From positions 2,157,131 to 2,221,130 of the forward strand of contig JAOSJT010000001.1 in assembly GCA_027493955.1 (NCBI GenBank): 64,000 nucleotides of DNA, in the 5' to 3' direction. A program made the position numbers and the translations under genes. This stretch comes from Bacteroidia bacterium (GTDB lineage: Bacteria > Bacteroidota > Ignavibacteria > SZUA-365). This document shows positions 37,028 through 46,445 of this stretch, piece by piece (within the stretch, counting starts at the first letter, position 1; every line of letters begins with the position of its first letter). A model generated the notes under the pieces. It was not told where the DNA came from and searched no databases. It saw only the letters and a program-made list of their open reading frames with translations.

Positions 37028-37498
37028 CTACCTCGGTTCTTGTGATCGGAGATACTGTTGAAAGAGCCGTCGGAGGAATTCCCGGGCCTCCGCTCCTATA
37101 CCCGGCTCACTGCTTTCACGCGGCCCTGCGATATTGAGTACCTTCACACCTGTCTCCTCTATCCATGTCAGCACCATTTCGGGCGAGGTTGCTCCCAGCA
37201 GCCCCGTGAATACCGGACGCTGAAGCCAGACGGCGAGGTCGTTCGTCAGCAGCGTGCCACCCCGGAGCGGCAGGGAACGGATGAGGATAAGGGTCGCGTC
37301 GGAGTCGCGGACATTCCATGTGGTGCGTTGCCGATATCGGTGCGAAGGCGTTTCACGCAGCAGGTATTGCGTGGGGATGGTGCCGTCTTCCGCGATTCTG
37401 CTCCTCGGACACCATCCGCCGCTTTGCAGGCCGCATTCCACGGCGGCATCGAGCGCCGCGCGGTCGACGCCTGTCTGCCCTCCGGACACGATGTGCAT
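37028..37498 (-). CDS. SLOG-fold 'putative molybdenum carrier' family protein
   Basis: A 156-residue Rossmann-like protein. GGAG at five to six bases upstream selects the ATG at 37498; a GTG at 37519 is an alternative. HIVSGGQTGVDRAALDAA at the N-terminus is the phosphate-binding loop of the family named after a molybdenum-carrier candidate and now grouped with the SLOG/LOG-like nucleotide-binding proteins. WNVRDSDATLIL and the basic GGTLLT patch follow as in relatives. The molybdenum link was never strong, and nucleotide or nucleotide-derivative binding is more likely. It ends two bases from the DUF3365 gene start, so the two are probably cotranscribed. Confidence 0.8.
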   Translation of the reverse strand: MHIVSGGQTGVDRAALDAAVECGLQSGGWCPRSRIAEDGTIPTQYLLRETPSHRYRQRTTWNVRDSDATLILIRSLPLRGGTLLTNDLAVWLQRPVFTGLLGATSPEMVLTWIEETGVKVLNIAGPRESSEPGIGAEAREFLRRLFQQYLRSQEPR

Positions 37499-37772
37499 GG
37501 GCACTCCAACATGTTCCACACCCGATTGTACGAAATCCTGCGTGAGGAATCAACTGTCCATCCGTCGTACCGAGAGGAAGCGGCTGCCCCTGCGTGGACT
37601 TGCGTTTGTTGTGGTTTGCTCGAACGAATATCTCTCCCTGCGGAAACGCGGAGGAAACCTCCCATCAGATGTAGATGCGGAATTTCGAACCCCGGGATTC
37701 GGATAGCCGAGGTCTTGAAACATCGCGTTTCATGATGTACCTTATGAAGCCACTATCACAGGAGACTTCCGC

Positions 37773-39263
37773 ATGCGAAAACTTCCGGACAGCGTGTACA
37801 ATCCAATCAGTCTCATCGGCGCGACCATCGCGTTGGTGATGCTCGGCAGTATTCTCGTGTTTTTTCTGATGGACGTCATGGGATACACGCAATCGCCGTA
37901 TCTCGGGATCTTCACCTACATGCTCCTCCCGGGGGTGATGGTCATGGGATTATTGCTCATCCCCGCAGGCATCTGGCTTGAAAAACGGCGCCAGCGAAAA
38001 CACAAGGGCGAAGCTCGAAGATACATGGTGCTCGACCTGAACCAGAATCGGCACCGCACCGCTGTCATGGTGTTCACTGTCGGCACCATGCTCCTGGTCG
38101 TCATCTCCGCAGCCGGGACATATCAAGCCTATACGTATTCGGAATCCGTGGAATTTTGCGGCGAGATTTGTCATGTGGTCATGGCACCAGAGTACATCGC
38201 ATATCAGCACTCTCCGCATGCGCGTGTCGCCTGCGCGAGTTGCCACATCGGTGAGGGAGCGGATTGGTTCGTCAAAGCCAAGATCAGCGGCTCCTATCAG
38301 GTGTACTCTGTTCTCTTTGAGAAATACCACCGTCCCATAGCGACGCCTCTGGAGAATCTGCGACCCGCAAGAGAAACCTGCGAGAAATGCCACTGGCCGA
38401 GCAAATTCTCGAGCGACAAGAAGCTGGAGAAGGTGTATTACCCGATCGACACCACTGATGCCGAGCCGTGGATGATTCAGATGGATCTGAAAATCGGCGG
38501 CGGCCAGAGCGAATTGGGCCCCACGGAAGGAATTCACTGGCACATGAATACCGCCAACAAGGTCTCCTATATCACCACGGATAAAAAGCGCGAGACGATT
38601 CCCTGGATCAAGAGTACCGATCTCAACGGCGTCACACGGATTTTCCGCGCGATCGGCTTCGACATGACCGACGATGAGCTTCGGAAATTCGAAGAGCGGA
38701 AAATGGATTGCATAGACTGTCACAACCGTCCTTCGCACATTTACTACCCGCCCTTCCGCACCATTAACGATGCCATGCGCGCCGGCACCATCAATGCGTC
38801 GCTGCCCGGTATCCGCGGCATTGCATCGTACGCTATGACGCGGGAATTCGCTTCGTCGGCGGAGGCGAAACGCAGAATACCGGAGTTGATTCGCGCCGAA
38901 TATCGTGCATCGAATCCGAACATCCTGACAGAGCGCAAGAGCGATATTGATAAAAGCATCAAGCAAATCGTCAGCATCTATTCGCGCAACTTCTTCCCTG
39001 AAATGAAAGTCAACTGGAAGGCCTACCCCAATCATATCGGTCACATGTACGATCTCGGATGTTTCCGCTGTCACGATAACAAGCACGTGTCCGACGACGG
39101 GAGGGTGCTGACAAACGACTGCTCCCTCTGCCATACCATTATTAAGCAGGGGCCGATTTCCAATCCCGTTTCCAACATTGCAGGAATGGAATTCCAGCAC
39201 CCCACCGACATCGACGGTGCGTGGAAAGACGTCAACTGTTCCGATTGTCATCTCGGAAATTGA
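37773..39263 (+). CDS. NapC/NirT-type inner-membrane multiheme cytochrome c (ImcH-like)
   Basis: A 496-residue protein with three N-terminal membrane helices (about residues 12-34, 44-68, 97-116) and a long periplasmic part. Seven heme sites are present: one CX3CH (C129-H134, in FCGEICHVVMAPE) and six CXXCH (CASCH, CEKCH, CIDCH, CFRCH, CSLCH, CSDCH). The NapC/NirT core, with SPHARVACASCH following the first heme, oxidises menaquinol and passes electrons to periplasmic carriers. Heme number and three-helix topology match Geobacter ImcH. GGAGA precedes the ATG by seven bases. The CbcL-like gene follows on the same strand after ~310 bases. Confidence 0.88.
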   Translation: MRKLPDSVYNPISLIGATIALVMLGSILVFFLMDVMGYTQSPYLGIFTYMLLPGVMVMGLLLIPAGIWLEKRRQRKHKGEARRYMVLDLNQNRHRTAVMVFTVGTMLLVVISAAGTYQAYTYSESVEFCGEICHVVMAPEYIAYQHSPHARVACASCHIGEGADWFVKAKISGSYQVYSVLFEKYHRPIATPLENLRPARETCEKCHWPSKFSSDKKLEKVYYPIDTTDAEPWMIQMDLKIGGGQSELGPTEGIHWHMNTANKVSYITTDKKRETIPWIKSTDLNGVTRIFRAIGFDMTDDELRKFEERKMDCIDCHNRPSHIYYPPFRTINDAMRAGTINASLPGIRGIASYAMTREFASSAEAKRRIPELIRAEYRASNPNILTERKSDIDKSIKQIVSIYSRNFFPEMKVNWKAYPNHIGHMYDLGCFRCHDNKHVSDDGRVLTNDCSLCHTIIKQGPISNPVSNIAGMEFQHPTDIDGAWKDVNCSDCHLGN

Positions 39264-39469
39264 ATCAGCGGCGGTGAATGCAGCAGGCTTTGCCCGGAAA
39301 GACGCACCATGCCACACACCTATCCGTCATCCCGCACCGGGACACCGGATCATGGCTGGCGCTTTCCGTTGCCGCGGTGATGCGGCACGGACGCCAGGCA
39401 ATCTGGAGCTTCAGTTCCATGTGTCGGAATATTTGCATTCTTTGCGGAAAAATTGGAACTTACGGGAAC

Positions 39470-39502
39470 AACAGTTAGCAACTGTTTGCATCCCAAACTG
39501 TT
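39470..39502. promoter_or_regulatory. Palindromic operator-like site before the 13-heme cytochrome gene
   Basis: AACAGTTAGCAACTGTT (39470-39486) is a perfect 7-3-7 palindrome, and a third half-site AACTGTT begins at 39496. It ends ~86 bases upstream of the cytochrome start. The 39264-39572 gap is otherwise without a recognised feature, so this is the likely promoter region. Confidence 0.5.
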
Positions 39503-39572
39503 GACACTATCACATAATATGACGCACCACCAGCCCGCATTCAGCGCGCGGGATATCCGAAAGGATCACTTT

Positions 39573-41723
39573 ATGCTGAGAAAAAAGACTTTTTTATCCT
39601 TGGTAATAGCGGGGATGTTCCTTGCGGTCAGCGGCAACCTAAACGCGCAAACGTCCGAGGATTGCATGGCCTGCCACAGCGATACCGAGCTTTCCATGGA
39701 GCGCCGTGGCAAACCCGTATCGCTGTACACAAACGCCAGGGTCTTGCAGGCATCGCCGCATGCGAAGCTCGCCTGCGTTGCCTGTCACGTGGGCTTCAGC
39801 GCCGAGGACATTCCACACAAGGAACGCATCACTCCTGTGCAGTGCACCAACTGTCACAAGGATGCGGTGCGCAGTCACAAATTCCACTCTTCCATGCTCC
39901 TCGCCGCGCGTGCGAAGGGGACGCTGGAATCGAGCTGCAAGGATTGTCACGGGACGCACAATGTGCAATCCACAAAGAATCCTTCCTCTCCCTTTCATGC
40001 TTCGAATCAGATGCAGACCTGCGGGAAATGCCATGAGGATGCTGTGCGTCTTTACACGGCCTCCGATCACGGCAAGGCCTACGCCAACAAGGTCAAGGGC
40101 GCTCCGACCTGCATCACCTGCCATTCCAGCGATATAACGGCATCCACGGGCATGAATCCGACGGATCTGAAGGTTGTGCAGGAAAAACTCTGTCTCTCCT
40201 GCCATCTCGACAATGAAGATATTCGCTCCCGCACCTCCGTCAGCGCAGGTTTTATCAAGGCCTACGACCATAGCGTACACGGCATCGCGCTGCACAAGGG
40301 CAACGGTGAAGCCGCGAATTGTGTGGACTGCCACGGTGCTCATGAGGTGGCGCGCGGTGGCGATCCCATCTCTCTCGTAAGCAAAAGGAACATTCCGACC
40401 ACATGCGGCGCCTGCCACGACACCATCGCCGAGGAATTCGCGACGAGTTCGCACGGCACCGCGCTTGCCCGCGGCGTGAAGGACGCTCCGTCCTGTACGG
40501 ATTGTCATGGTGAGCACACCATCCTTTCCCCGTCGAATCCGCTGTCGCCCGTGGCGCCCCGCAACGTGTCCGGCAAGGTCTGTACGCCCTGCCATAGCTC
40601 GATGCAGCTCTCCGAGAAGTATGGTATCGCGCGCAACCGCATCAATACTTTCGAAGACAGCTATCACGGCCTGGCACTCAAAGGCGGTTCATTGCAGGTA
40701 GCGAACTGCGCATCATGCCACGGTGTCCACAATATCCTTCCCTCGACCGATCCCCGGTCACTGGTCCATAAGGATAATCTGGTCGAAACCTGCGGTTCCT
40801 GCCATCCCGGAGCGAATGAACGCTTCTCGCAGGGCACGGTACATGTGCAGCTCGACTCGGCGGAAGAAGAACCCCTTCTGTATTGGATCTCCACGCTGTA
40901 CCTGATCCTGATTTTCGTCATCATCGGCGGCATGCTTCTGCACAACGCGCTGGATTTTTACAGAAAATCCAAAAACAACCTCAAGATCCGACGCGGCCTC
41001 ATGCCCTCGCACCATGTGCAGTCGCACCGGCTCTACGTGCGCATGACGCTCAGCGAACGCATGCAGCATCTCGCCCTGATGTTGTCGTTCTGGGTGCTGG
41101 TGCTGACCGGCTTCATGCTCCGCTTCCCGGATGCCTGGTGGGTCAGACTTATCAACGACTTCTGGGCGCCGGCCTTCGATCTCCGGGGTGTGATTCACCG
41201 CTATGCCGCCGTGGTCATGGTTGCCGCGAGTCTCTATCACACCTACTATCTGGCGTTCACTCAGCGCGGCCGGCAGTTGTTTATGGATCTGTTGCCGAAG
41301 ATCAGCGATGCGACTGACGCCTGGGCGGTACTCAAGTACAACCTTGGATTCACAACCGAAAAACCGAAGTTCGGTCGCTTCTCGTATATCGAGAAAAGCG
41401 AATACTGGGCACTTGTGTGGGGTACCATCGTGATGGCGGCGACGGGCTTCTTCATGTGGTTCGACAATTACTTCATGGGCATTTTCGGCAAGCTCGGCTA
41501 CGATATCGCCCGCGTCATCCACTATTACGAAGCCTGGCTCGCCACGCTGGCCATCATCGTCTGGCACATTTACTTCGTCATGTTCAATCCTGACGTCTAT
41601 CCGATGAATCTGGCCTGGATCAAGGGCACGCTCACGGAAGAGGAAATGCAGCACGAACATGCTCTCGAGCTGGAGCAAATCAAGAAGAAGGAACAATCCG
41701 ACGAAGAAGAAGTCGAAGTGTAA
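39573..41723 (+). CDS. Thirteen-heme cytochrome c fused to membrane cytochrome b (CbcL-like)
   Basis: A 716-residue fusion. AAGGA lies eight bases before the ATG at 39573, and the signal peptide ends near LNAQ, residue 26. Residues ~28-430 hold thirteen CXXCH motifs, in order CMACH, CVACH, CTNCH, CKDCH, CGKCH, CITCH, CLSCH, CVDCH, CGACH, CTDCH, CTPCH, CASCH and CGSCH. A membrane helix at ~430-455 leads into a HydC/FdnI-type cytochrome b domain of four helices with candidate b-heme histidines (MQHLAL, VIHRYA, LYHTYY, VIHYYE, VWHIYF). The tail is acidic and cytoplasmic. Geobacter CbcL has the same order with fewer c hemes and oxidises menaquinol for low-potential iron reduction. Quinol oxidation with electron delivery to the periplasm is the likely role. 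Confidence 0.88.
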   Translation: MLRKKTFLSLVIAGMFLAVSGNLNAQTSEDCMACHSDTELSMERRGKPVSLYTNARVLQASPHAKLACVACHVGFSAEDIPHKERITPVQCTNCHKDAVRSHKFHSSMLLAARAKGTLESSCKDCHGTHNVQSTKNPSSPFHASNQMQTCGKCHEDAVRLYTASDHGKAYANKVKGAPTCITCHSSDITASTGMNPTDLKVVQEKLCLSCHLDNEDIRSRTSVSAGFIKAYDHSVHGIALHKGNGEAANCVDCHGAHEVARGGDPISLVSKRNIPTTCGACHDTIAEEFATSSHGTALARGVKDAPSCTDCHGEHTILSPSNPLSPVAPRNVSGKVCTPCHSSMQLSEKYGIARNRINTFEDSYHGLALKGGSLQVANCASCHGVHNILPSTDPRSLVHKDNLVETCGSCHPGANERFSQGTVHVQLDSAEEEPLLYWISTLYLILIFVIIGGMLLHNALDFYRKSKNNLKIRRGLMPSHHVQSHRLYVRMTLSERMQHLALMLSFWVLVLTGFMLRFPDAWWVRLINDFWAPAFDLRGVIHRYAAVVMVAASLYHTYYLAFTQRGRQLFMDLLPKISDATDAWAVLKYNLGFTTEKPKFGRFSYIEKSEYWALVWGTIVMAATGFFMWFDNYFMGIFGKLGYDIARVIHYYEAWLATLAIIVWHIYFVMFNPDVYPMNLAWIKGTLTEEEMQHEHALELEQIKKKEQSDEEEVEV

Positions 41724-41739
41724 TCTTCGCAATGAGCAG

Positions 41740-41773
41740 AAAAAACGGCGTCCGAAAGGATGCCGTTTTTTTA
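41740..41773 (+). terminator. Terminator of the multiheme cytochrome locus
   Basis: AAAAAACGGCGTCC pairs with GGATGCCGTTTTTT (one G-T wobble) over GAAA, ending in a T run, 17 bases after the stop. It resembles the terminator at 2005-2037. Confidence 0.88.
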
Positions 41774-41997
41774 TCACCTACGAGGAACTCCACCGAATGC
41801 CATCTGCCCCTCACTGCGGTAATCGCTTCGCAAAGCCACCCGTGGAGTAGTACGCCGTACGAGGACGGGCATCCCGCATCGGCACGCCAAAGCTGCACCC
41901 TCTCTGCTTCGTCGTGAGACACAACCCGCCTCTTCGGACGCAGGTACAAGTAGCCGGCGCGCCTTGCTGACCTCACCCCTCTGTCAAGAAACCAGAC

Positions 41998-42372
41998 TCA
42001 GTGGGTAAAAAGCGAGAGAGCAATGCTCCCGAGCAACACGAAGAGGACGAGCAGCGAGATTGTTGTGTACCGGGAATCTCTCTCCCGCGCGAACATCCAA
42101 GCCGTCATCGCGACGCGTGCGATGGGCGTCAGCATCAGGAGAAAAAGGCCGAGGTAGAGATGGATGAACGGGTTGAGAGGTGAAACATCCTCCCCTTTCA
42201 GCAGCGAACGCCACATTGCCGCAGGATCCGCGACGGTGTACCAGCGCGGCTGCGCGGCATAGAGCACGAAGCCGAGCAGTAAAAACACACCGCTGGCGAT
42301 GATGCCGGCGCGCAGGAGCCGGCTGACGCTGTGCTCGCGGCGGTGGTCCATGTCATGATCATGCGGGGCCAT
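41998..42372 (-). CDS. DUF1634 membrane protein
   Basis: A 124-residue inner-membrane protein with three hydrophobic helices, a His/Asp-rich start (HDHDMDHRREH) and the DUF1634 pattern LLRAGIIASG...PFIHLYLGLFLLMLTPIARV. Its ATG overlaps the stop of the TSUP transporter gene as ATGA (position 42372), so the two are translated together. DUF1634 proteins are often encoded beside TauE/SafE-type exporters and may be accessory subunits; function is unproven. Confidence 0.85.
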   Translation of the reverse strand: MAPHDHDMDHRREHSVSRLLRAGIIASGVFLLLGFVLYAAQPRWYTVADPAAMWRSLLKGEDVSPLNPFIHLYLGLFLLMLTPIARVAMTAWMFARERDSRYTTISLLVLFVLLGSIALSLFTH

Positions 42373-43184
42373 CAGAACAACATCCGTATCGCTGTGGCGA
42401 GGAGAAGCAGGATAAAAAGCAGCATAATGTACACGGAACGGATTTTTGCGCCGAGACGCGTGCCCAACAGCGAGCCGCCGAGTACTCCCAGCACCGCCGC
42501 AGCCGTAAAAAGCGGATTGACATGTCCGTGCGAGAAATAGATAAATGCACTCGCCGCCGCTGTGACACCGATCATGAAATTACTTGTGGCCGTGGCGGCC
42601 TTCATCGGGACACCGGATACCATGTGCATTACAGGCACCTTGATCAAACCTCCTCCCACCCCGAGCAGCCCACTCAACTTTCCGGCAAGCAGGGAAACGA
42701 GCATGCTTGCCGGTAAGCGGCGCACACTGTATTCCACCATGCGGCCTTCCGCTTCGTCGCGATACCGGCCATGGATCGCAAGCGCCGGATCATAGTGCAC
42801 ATCCGCCTTTGCGCCGGTGCGCAACTTGCTGATCATCAATCCGGCGATGACGAACAAAAAGGTGCCGAAAATCCTGCGGAGCACGTCCCCGGGCAACACG
42901 TTTGCCACAAGTCCGCCAAGTACCGCGCCGACGGTCGTCATCACTTCCAGCGACATCCCAAGCCGGATATTGCTGATGCCTTTGTCCACATACACCGACG
43001 CGGAGGCGCTGGACGTTGCGATGATGGTGATCACACTCGCTGCAACGGCCTCATGCATGGGCAAACCGAAGCCGAGCACCAGAACCGGTATAAGGAAGAT
43101 GCCGCCGCCTATACCGAGTAAAGCACCAAGCAATCCGGTGATTACGCCGGCGAGCATCACGAGAAGAAAGGTGAGTGGAGACAT
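42372..43184 (-). CDS. TauE/SafE (TSUP) family anion permease
   Basis: A 270-residue inner-membrane protein with ~8 helices. The two GxxxGxGGG-type repeat motifs are present: LLGALLGIGGGIFLIPVLV near residue 20 and LSGLLGVGGGLIKVPVM near 175, reflecting the internal duplication. The family moves sulfite, sulfoacetate, taurine-derived or other small anions. The ATG at 43184 is chosen because upstream codons lack membrane character. Coupled to the DUF1634 gene downstream. The substrate cannot be deduced. Confidence 0.9.
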   Translation of the reverse strand: MSPLTFLLVMLAGVITGLLGALLGIGGGIFLIPVLVLGFGLPMHEAVAASVITIIATSSASASVYVDKGISNIRLGMSLEVMTTVGAVLGGLVANVLPGDVLRRIFGTFLFVIAGLMISKLRTGAKADVHYDPALAIHGRYRDEAEGRMVEYSVRRLPASMLVSLLAGKLSGLLGVGGGLIKVPVMHMVSGVPMKAATATSNFMIGVTAAASAFIYFSHGHVNPLFTAAAVLGVLGGSLLGTRLGAKIRSVYIMLLFILLLLATAIRMLF

Positions 43185-43442
43185 GGATACGGTTGTCTGA
43201 TTGCTCCGGCACATTCTGGAAAAAAATACGTTGCTGTGCCCGAATTGTAATATCACTCCAAAGGCTGTGAAATTCAATGCGCCCGACTCTGGGGACTGCA
43301 AACTACTATTTGTGAACACTTCCGGAAGACAGGAGATATCCCCGAGCATGTATCAATGTTATCACGAGCACACCATCACCCGGTAGCTGACTGAACAGCA
43401 GCGCACACCAGTTCCAATCAATCCGACTGTCCATCCCCTGAC

Positions 43443-44801
43443 CTAACGGACCAGCAGCTTCGTCCAGGCCCTCTCGCCAGCCATTGTCACCGACACGATG
43501 TACATGCCCGAAGTGTAGCCGCCGATTCCCAGATACACCGGATTGCTGCCTTCATCGATGCGGAAGCGTTCTTCGTGTACGCGTTTGCCGAGCACGTCTG
43601 TCACGTGCAGTGCCGCCTCTCCCGATGCGGGGGAGCTGATCCGGACGGTTGCGTGGCCATGCTCCGCGGAGGAAGGAGATGGAGATACTGACAGCGATAT
43701 GTGCGTAAGCGTGGGCTTTTCACCCGGCACCGAGACCGGTGTGCCCCAGCTTTCTCCGCAACCGGTGTAATACACCAGTGCGTCGTTCCAGGAATATTCC
43801 ATGTTGCCGCCAAAAGAACGCAACACCCCGACATTCTCCACAATGCTCACCTGCGCGTACACTCCATACGCATATCCGGATAGCGTTCCAGCCGTGAGTA
43901 CACGCTTCAGCCCTCCACCAAATTGCATCGAAGCGGTATCGGTGATAAAGTAGTCGTAGGCGATCAAGTCTCCGATACTCACCGTCGCAGGAATGATGAC
44001 TCCGCCACCAATAATGCTAACACCTCCCGGACCGGCCGTTACGTGAATTCCGTAGGGAAAAGGTTGTTGGGTGAGCGGAGACCGGAAAAGCGGATGCACG
44101 GCATAACGGATCCCGTTTTCAATACGATCACCGGAATGATAGTACGACCTGTACGAATAGCTTCCTCCTGAATACTGGACCCGGTATTGCATCATCCGGT
44201 CTCCACAGATGGAAACATAGGCACGTGCTACAGTCTCCCGATTGTAAGGTATGCCTCCGATCACCGCGCTGTTGAGTCGCAGCACCTCGCCCTTGTCACG
44301 GTCGTAGAGCAGGCCATAATACTCGCCGACAGTCCTGACCCTCTGCGCCAGCCCGAAGCCGCTTCGATACGTTATCGCGGAAATGCTCCGACCGAACACG
44401 GTGGTATCGAACGCGTGCCAGGTCCATTCCATACCGTCAAAACGGACAACCGCCGTTGCAGGCCTCCGCAGCGGACAGAATACGAGATCACGAAAGGATG
44501 GTCCATCGAGAAACACCACCCCGTTGCTGTCCGTAAGCATCGGTCCGACGTACGTGTATCCATCGAATCCCTTCCGCAGTTCCCTAAATGCAAACGATTG
44601 CCAGTGATCGCTGTAGCGGCAAAGCAGCCCCGTCGGAGTGCCTTCATCGTTTGCGTACACGAAGCGGTCTTTCTCACCCGGTATGGGGAAGTCGAAGTCC
44701 TGCTGTGCTACCGCATTCACGGACAATAGCGTTATGAGGAGCAGCGACAGACACCCCAATGAAACGTATGGCCTGTTTCGCTCGAACTGTTTGGCATTCA
44801 T
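43443..44801 (-). CDS. Secreted protein of unknown function with T9SS sorting domain
   Basis: A 452-residue exported protein with a signal peptide ending near VNAVAQ (residue ~33). The middle ~320 residues alternate short aromatic beta strands and turns (for example FDGMEWTWHAFDT, SYSYRSYYHSGDR), which could form a beta-propeller or sandwich, but no family was recognised. The last ~85 residues are a T9SS type A sorting domain (VRISSPASGEAALHVTDVLGK, then GGYTSGMYIVSV, ending WTKLLVR). Single gene with no close partner. Confidence 0.8.
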   Translation of the reverse strand: MNAKQFERNRPYVSLGCLSLLLITLLSVNAVAQQDFDFPIPGEKDRFVYANDEGTPTGLLCRYSDHWQSFAFRELRKGFDGYTYVGPMLTDSNGVVFLDGPSFRDLVFCPLRRPATAVVRFDGMEWTWHAFDTTVFGRSISAITYRSGFGLAQRVRTVGEYYGLLYDRDKGEVLRLNSAVIGGIPYNRETVARAYVSICGDRMMQYRVQYSGGSYSYRSYYHSGDRIENGIRYAVHPLFRSPLTQQPFPYGIHVTAGPGGVSIIGGGVIIPATVSIGDLIAYDYFITDTASMQFGGGLKRVLTAGTLSGYAYGVYAQVSIVENVGVLRSFGGNMEYSWNDALVYYTGCGESWGTPVSVPGEKPTLTHISLSVSPSPSSAEHGHATVRISSPASGEAALHVTDVLGKRVHEERFRIDEGSNPVYLGIGGYTSGMYIVSVTMAGERAWTKLLVR

Positions 44802-44980
44802 AGTTCAACCTTGTTTCCTTGGGCATGCACATGCGTGTCGCTTCCTGCAACACGACATCGTACGCTTGCCCGTGGCGGTGTTACGGTACGCGTGTTATGG
44901 GGTGAAGCGCGGCATCCGGAACATCGACAAGCAGACATACAGAGGAATGACACATCAGCGCCGAAAAAATTCCCTGTATC

Positions 44981-45010
44981 AAAAAAAAAACGCCGTGACA
45001 GCGACGGCGT
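44981..45010 (-). terminator. Terminator downstream of tRNA-Arg
   Basis: On the minus strand ACGCCGT pairs with ACGGCGT around a 7-base loop and is followed by a long T run (A run at 44981-44990 on the plus strand), six bases beyond the tRNA 3' end. Confidence 0.9.
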
Positions 45011-45015
45011 CTGTG

Positions 45016-45089
45016 TACTCCCGGCAGGACTCGAACCTGCGACCCTCTGCTTAGAAGGCAGATGCTCTATCCAGCTGAGCTACGGGAGC
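45016..45089 (-). tRNA. tRNA-Arg (anticodon TCT)
   Basis: A 74-base cloverleaf: acceptor GCTCCCG/CGGGAGT (with a G-T end pair), D arm with AGCTCAGCTGGATAGAGC, anticodon stem CTGCC/GGCAG-like with loop CTTCTAA giving anticodon TCT, and T arm GGTTCGAGTCC. CCA is not encoded. It reads AGA codons. Confidence 0.95.
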
Positions 45090-45276
45090 ATTGCAAATCA
45101 ACATATAATATCGTTAGAAAACCCCTGTGATTCAAGGATTCGACATACCCGACAAGCTAACATACCCGACAAGCGGAATTCGATCCCCACCGGGAGTAAT
45201 TTTTCTGATTCGTCAACAATCGGATGCCGCCCCTCGACGACGCTCAGAGGGCATGGGTCCGGGAATCGAAACGGCG

Positions 45277-46218
45277 TCAGTGCAAGGTACCTCCCAACTT
45301 TCGCGCACGCTCCTGCGCTTCGGCGATGCCGCCGGAGAGAGCGACGGCATCCTGATACAGCAGAAAACTCCGGAGCAATTCCCGTTCCAGGCTCTGTCTT
45401 GCTTCTGTGTGTGTGGCTCCACCCTTTGTCCATTGCAACACTCGTGAGCTCGCAGCGGCGAGTCTGGAGATCTGGGCGGTCCCGCTTTCCGTGCCATGTT
45501 TGCGCTTTTCGCCTGCTTGCGCGTCGGCGAGTATGAGCAACGGGGCGCTGCCCGCCGGGGCTCTGAACGAGGCGAAAAGTTCGGGCACCGAAGCGTCCGC
45601 GCCGCGAAGGATGACTCCGTCGTACACTTTTCTCATGCCGACATCACCCTCCGCGACATCCATACGCCGCCATCCCGCGAGCAACAGGGACAGTTCGAGG
45701 AATTCCGGCCCGCACACCGCTGTGAGCTGCGTTGCTTCGTTCCCGTTCTTGACGTCCTTGATCAGCGCGGAGAGACGCTCGCGGAGGAATATGCGGTCGG
45801 GCTCCACCTCCGGCCGTGATAAGACCAGAGTATGGACATCCGCGCCAAAGCCGGCAAGCTCGCGCGCAAACGCATCGGGTTCGGAAATATCCTCGCCGCA
45901 GTGGACCATGATGATCACTCTCCCCGGTCCCTCCCGCCGCGGATGCGGGAAGTGCATCAGATGGCGTACTCCTGTTCCGGCCGGTGCCGTGCTGCGAATC
46001 TCGATGCTGTCCACCCTCGGACTGTCTTCCTTCCTCATCCGCAGACCCGGCATGCGCTCGCTGGCATCCGGCTCACGGACGCGCACGGTGGTCCCGTTGC
46101 CGAAGCGAAGGGTCTCGTATTCAGGCACATGCTCCACGACGCGCCGCTCTCCGCGTTCGCGTGTATACACGAACAGAGCAATGAGGGCGAGAACAACAAG
46201 CAACAACCAGCGGGTCAT
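45277..46218 (-). CDS. Membrane-anchored protein of unknown function
   Basis: A 313-residue protein with one N-terminal hydrophobic helix (residues ~4-20, LLLVVLALIALFVY) and a soluble domain outside. Alternating strands and helices (VIIMVHCGEDISEPDAFARELAGFGADVHTL, spread over residues ~98-128) hint at an alpha/beta or Rossmann-like fold, and a divergent alpha/beta hydrolase is one possibility. No canonical nucleophile elbow is visible. No family is recognised. It is downstream of tRNA-Arg only by position and reads in the same direction. Confidence 0.65.
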   Translation of the reverse strand: MTRWLLLVVLALIALFVYTRERGERRVVEHVPEYETLRFGNGTTVRVREPDASERMPGLRMRKEDSPRVDSIEIRSTAPAGTGVRHLMHFPHPRREGPGRVIIMVHCGEDISEPDAFARELAGFGADVHTLVLSRPEVEPDRIFLRERLSALIKDVKNGNEATQLTAVCGPEFLELSLLLAGWRRMDVAEGDVGMRKVYDGVILRGADASVPELFASFRAPAGSAPLLILADAQAGEKRKHGTESGTAQISRLAAASSRVLQWTKGGATHTEARQSLERELLRSFLLYQDAVALSGGIAEAQERARKLGGTLH

Positions 46219-46445
46219 GGACGCTACCGTTTTTCTGTAAAGTGACGCGCCGGGAACTGAAATACAAACCCGGCGCGCCGCTATTCAATGACGATGAAGG
46301 GCGAAATGTTTTCTTCGCGACAGCTCATCGTGTCTGGACTCGAGGATACTGCTCCTATGCTATTTCTCGGGGATGATCGTATTCACGCCTCATCAGCTCT
46401 GCATTCACCGCCTCCGTTGCTGTATCCGCTCCCCCTCGCGCAGAA

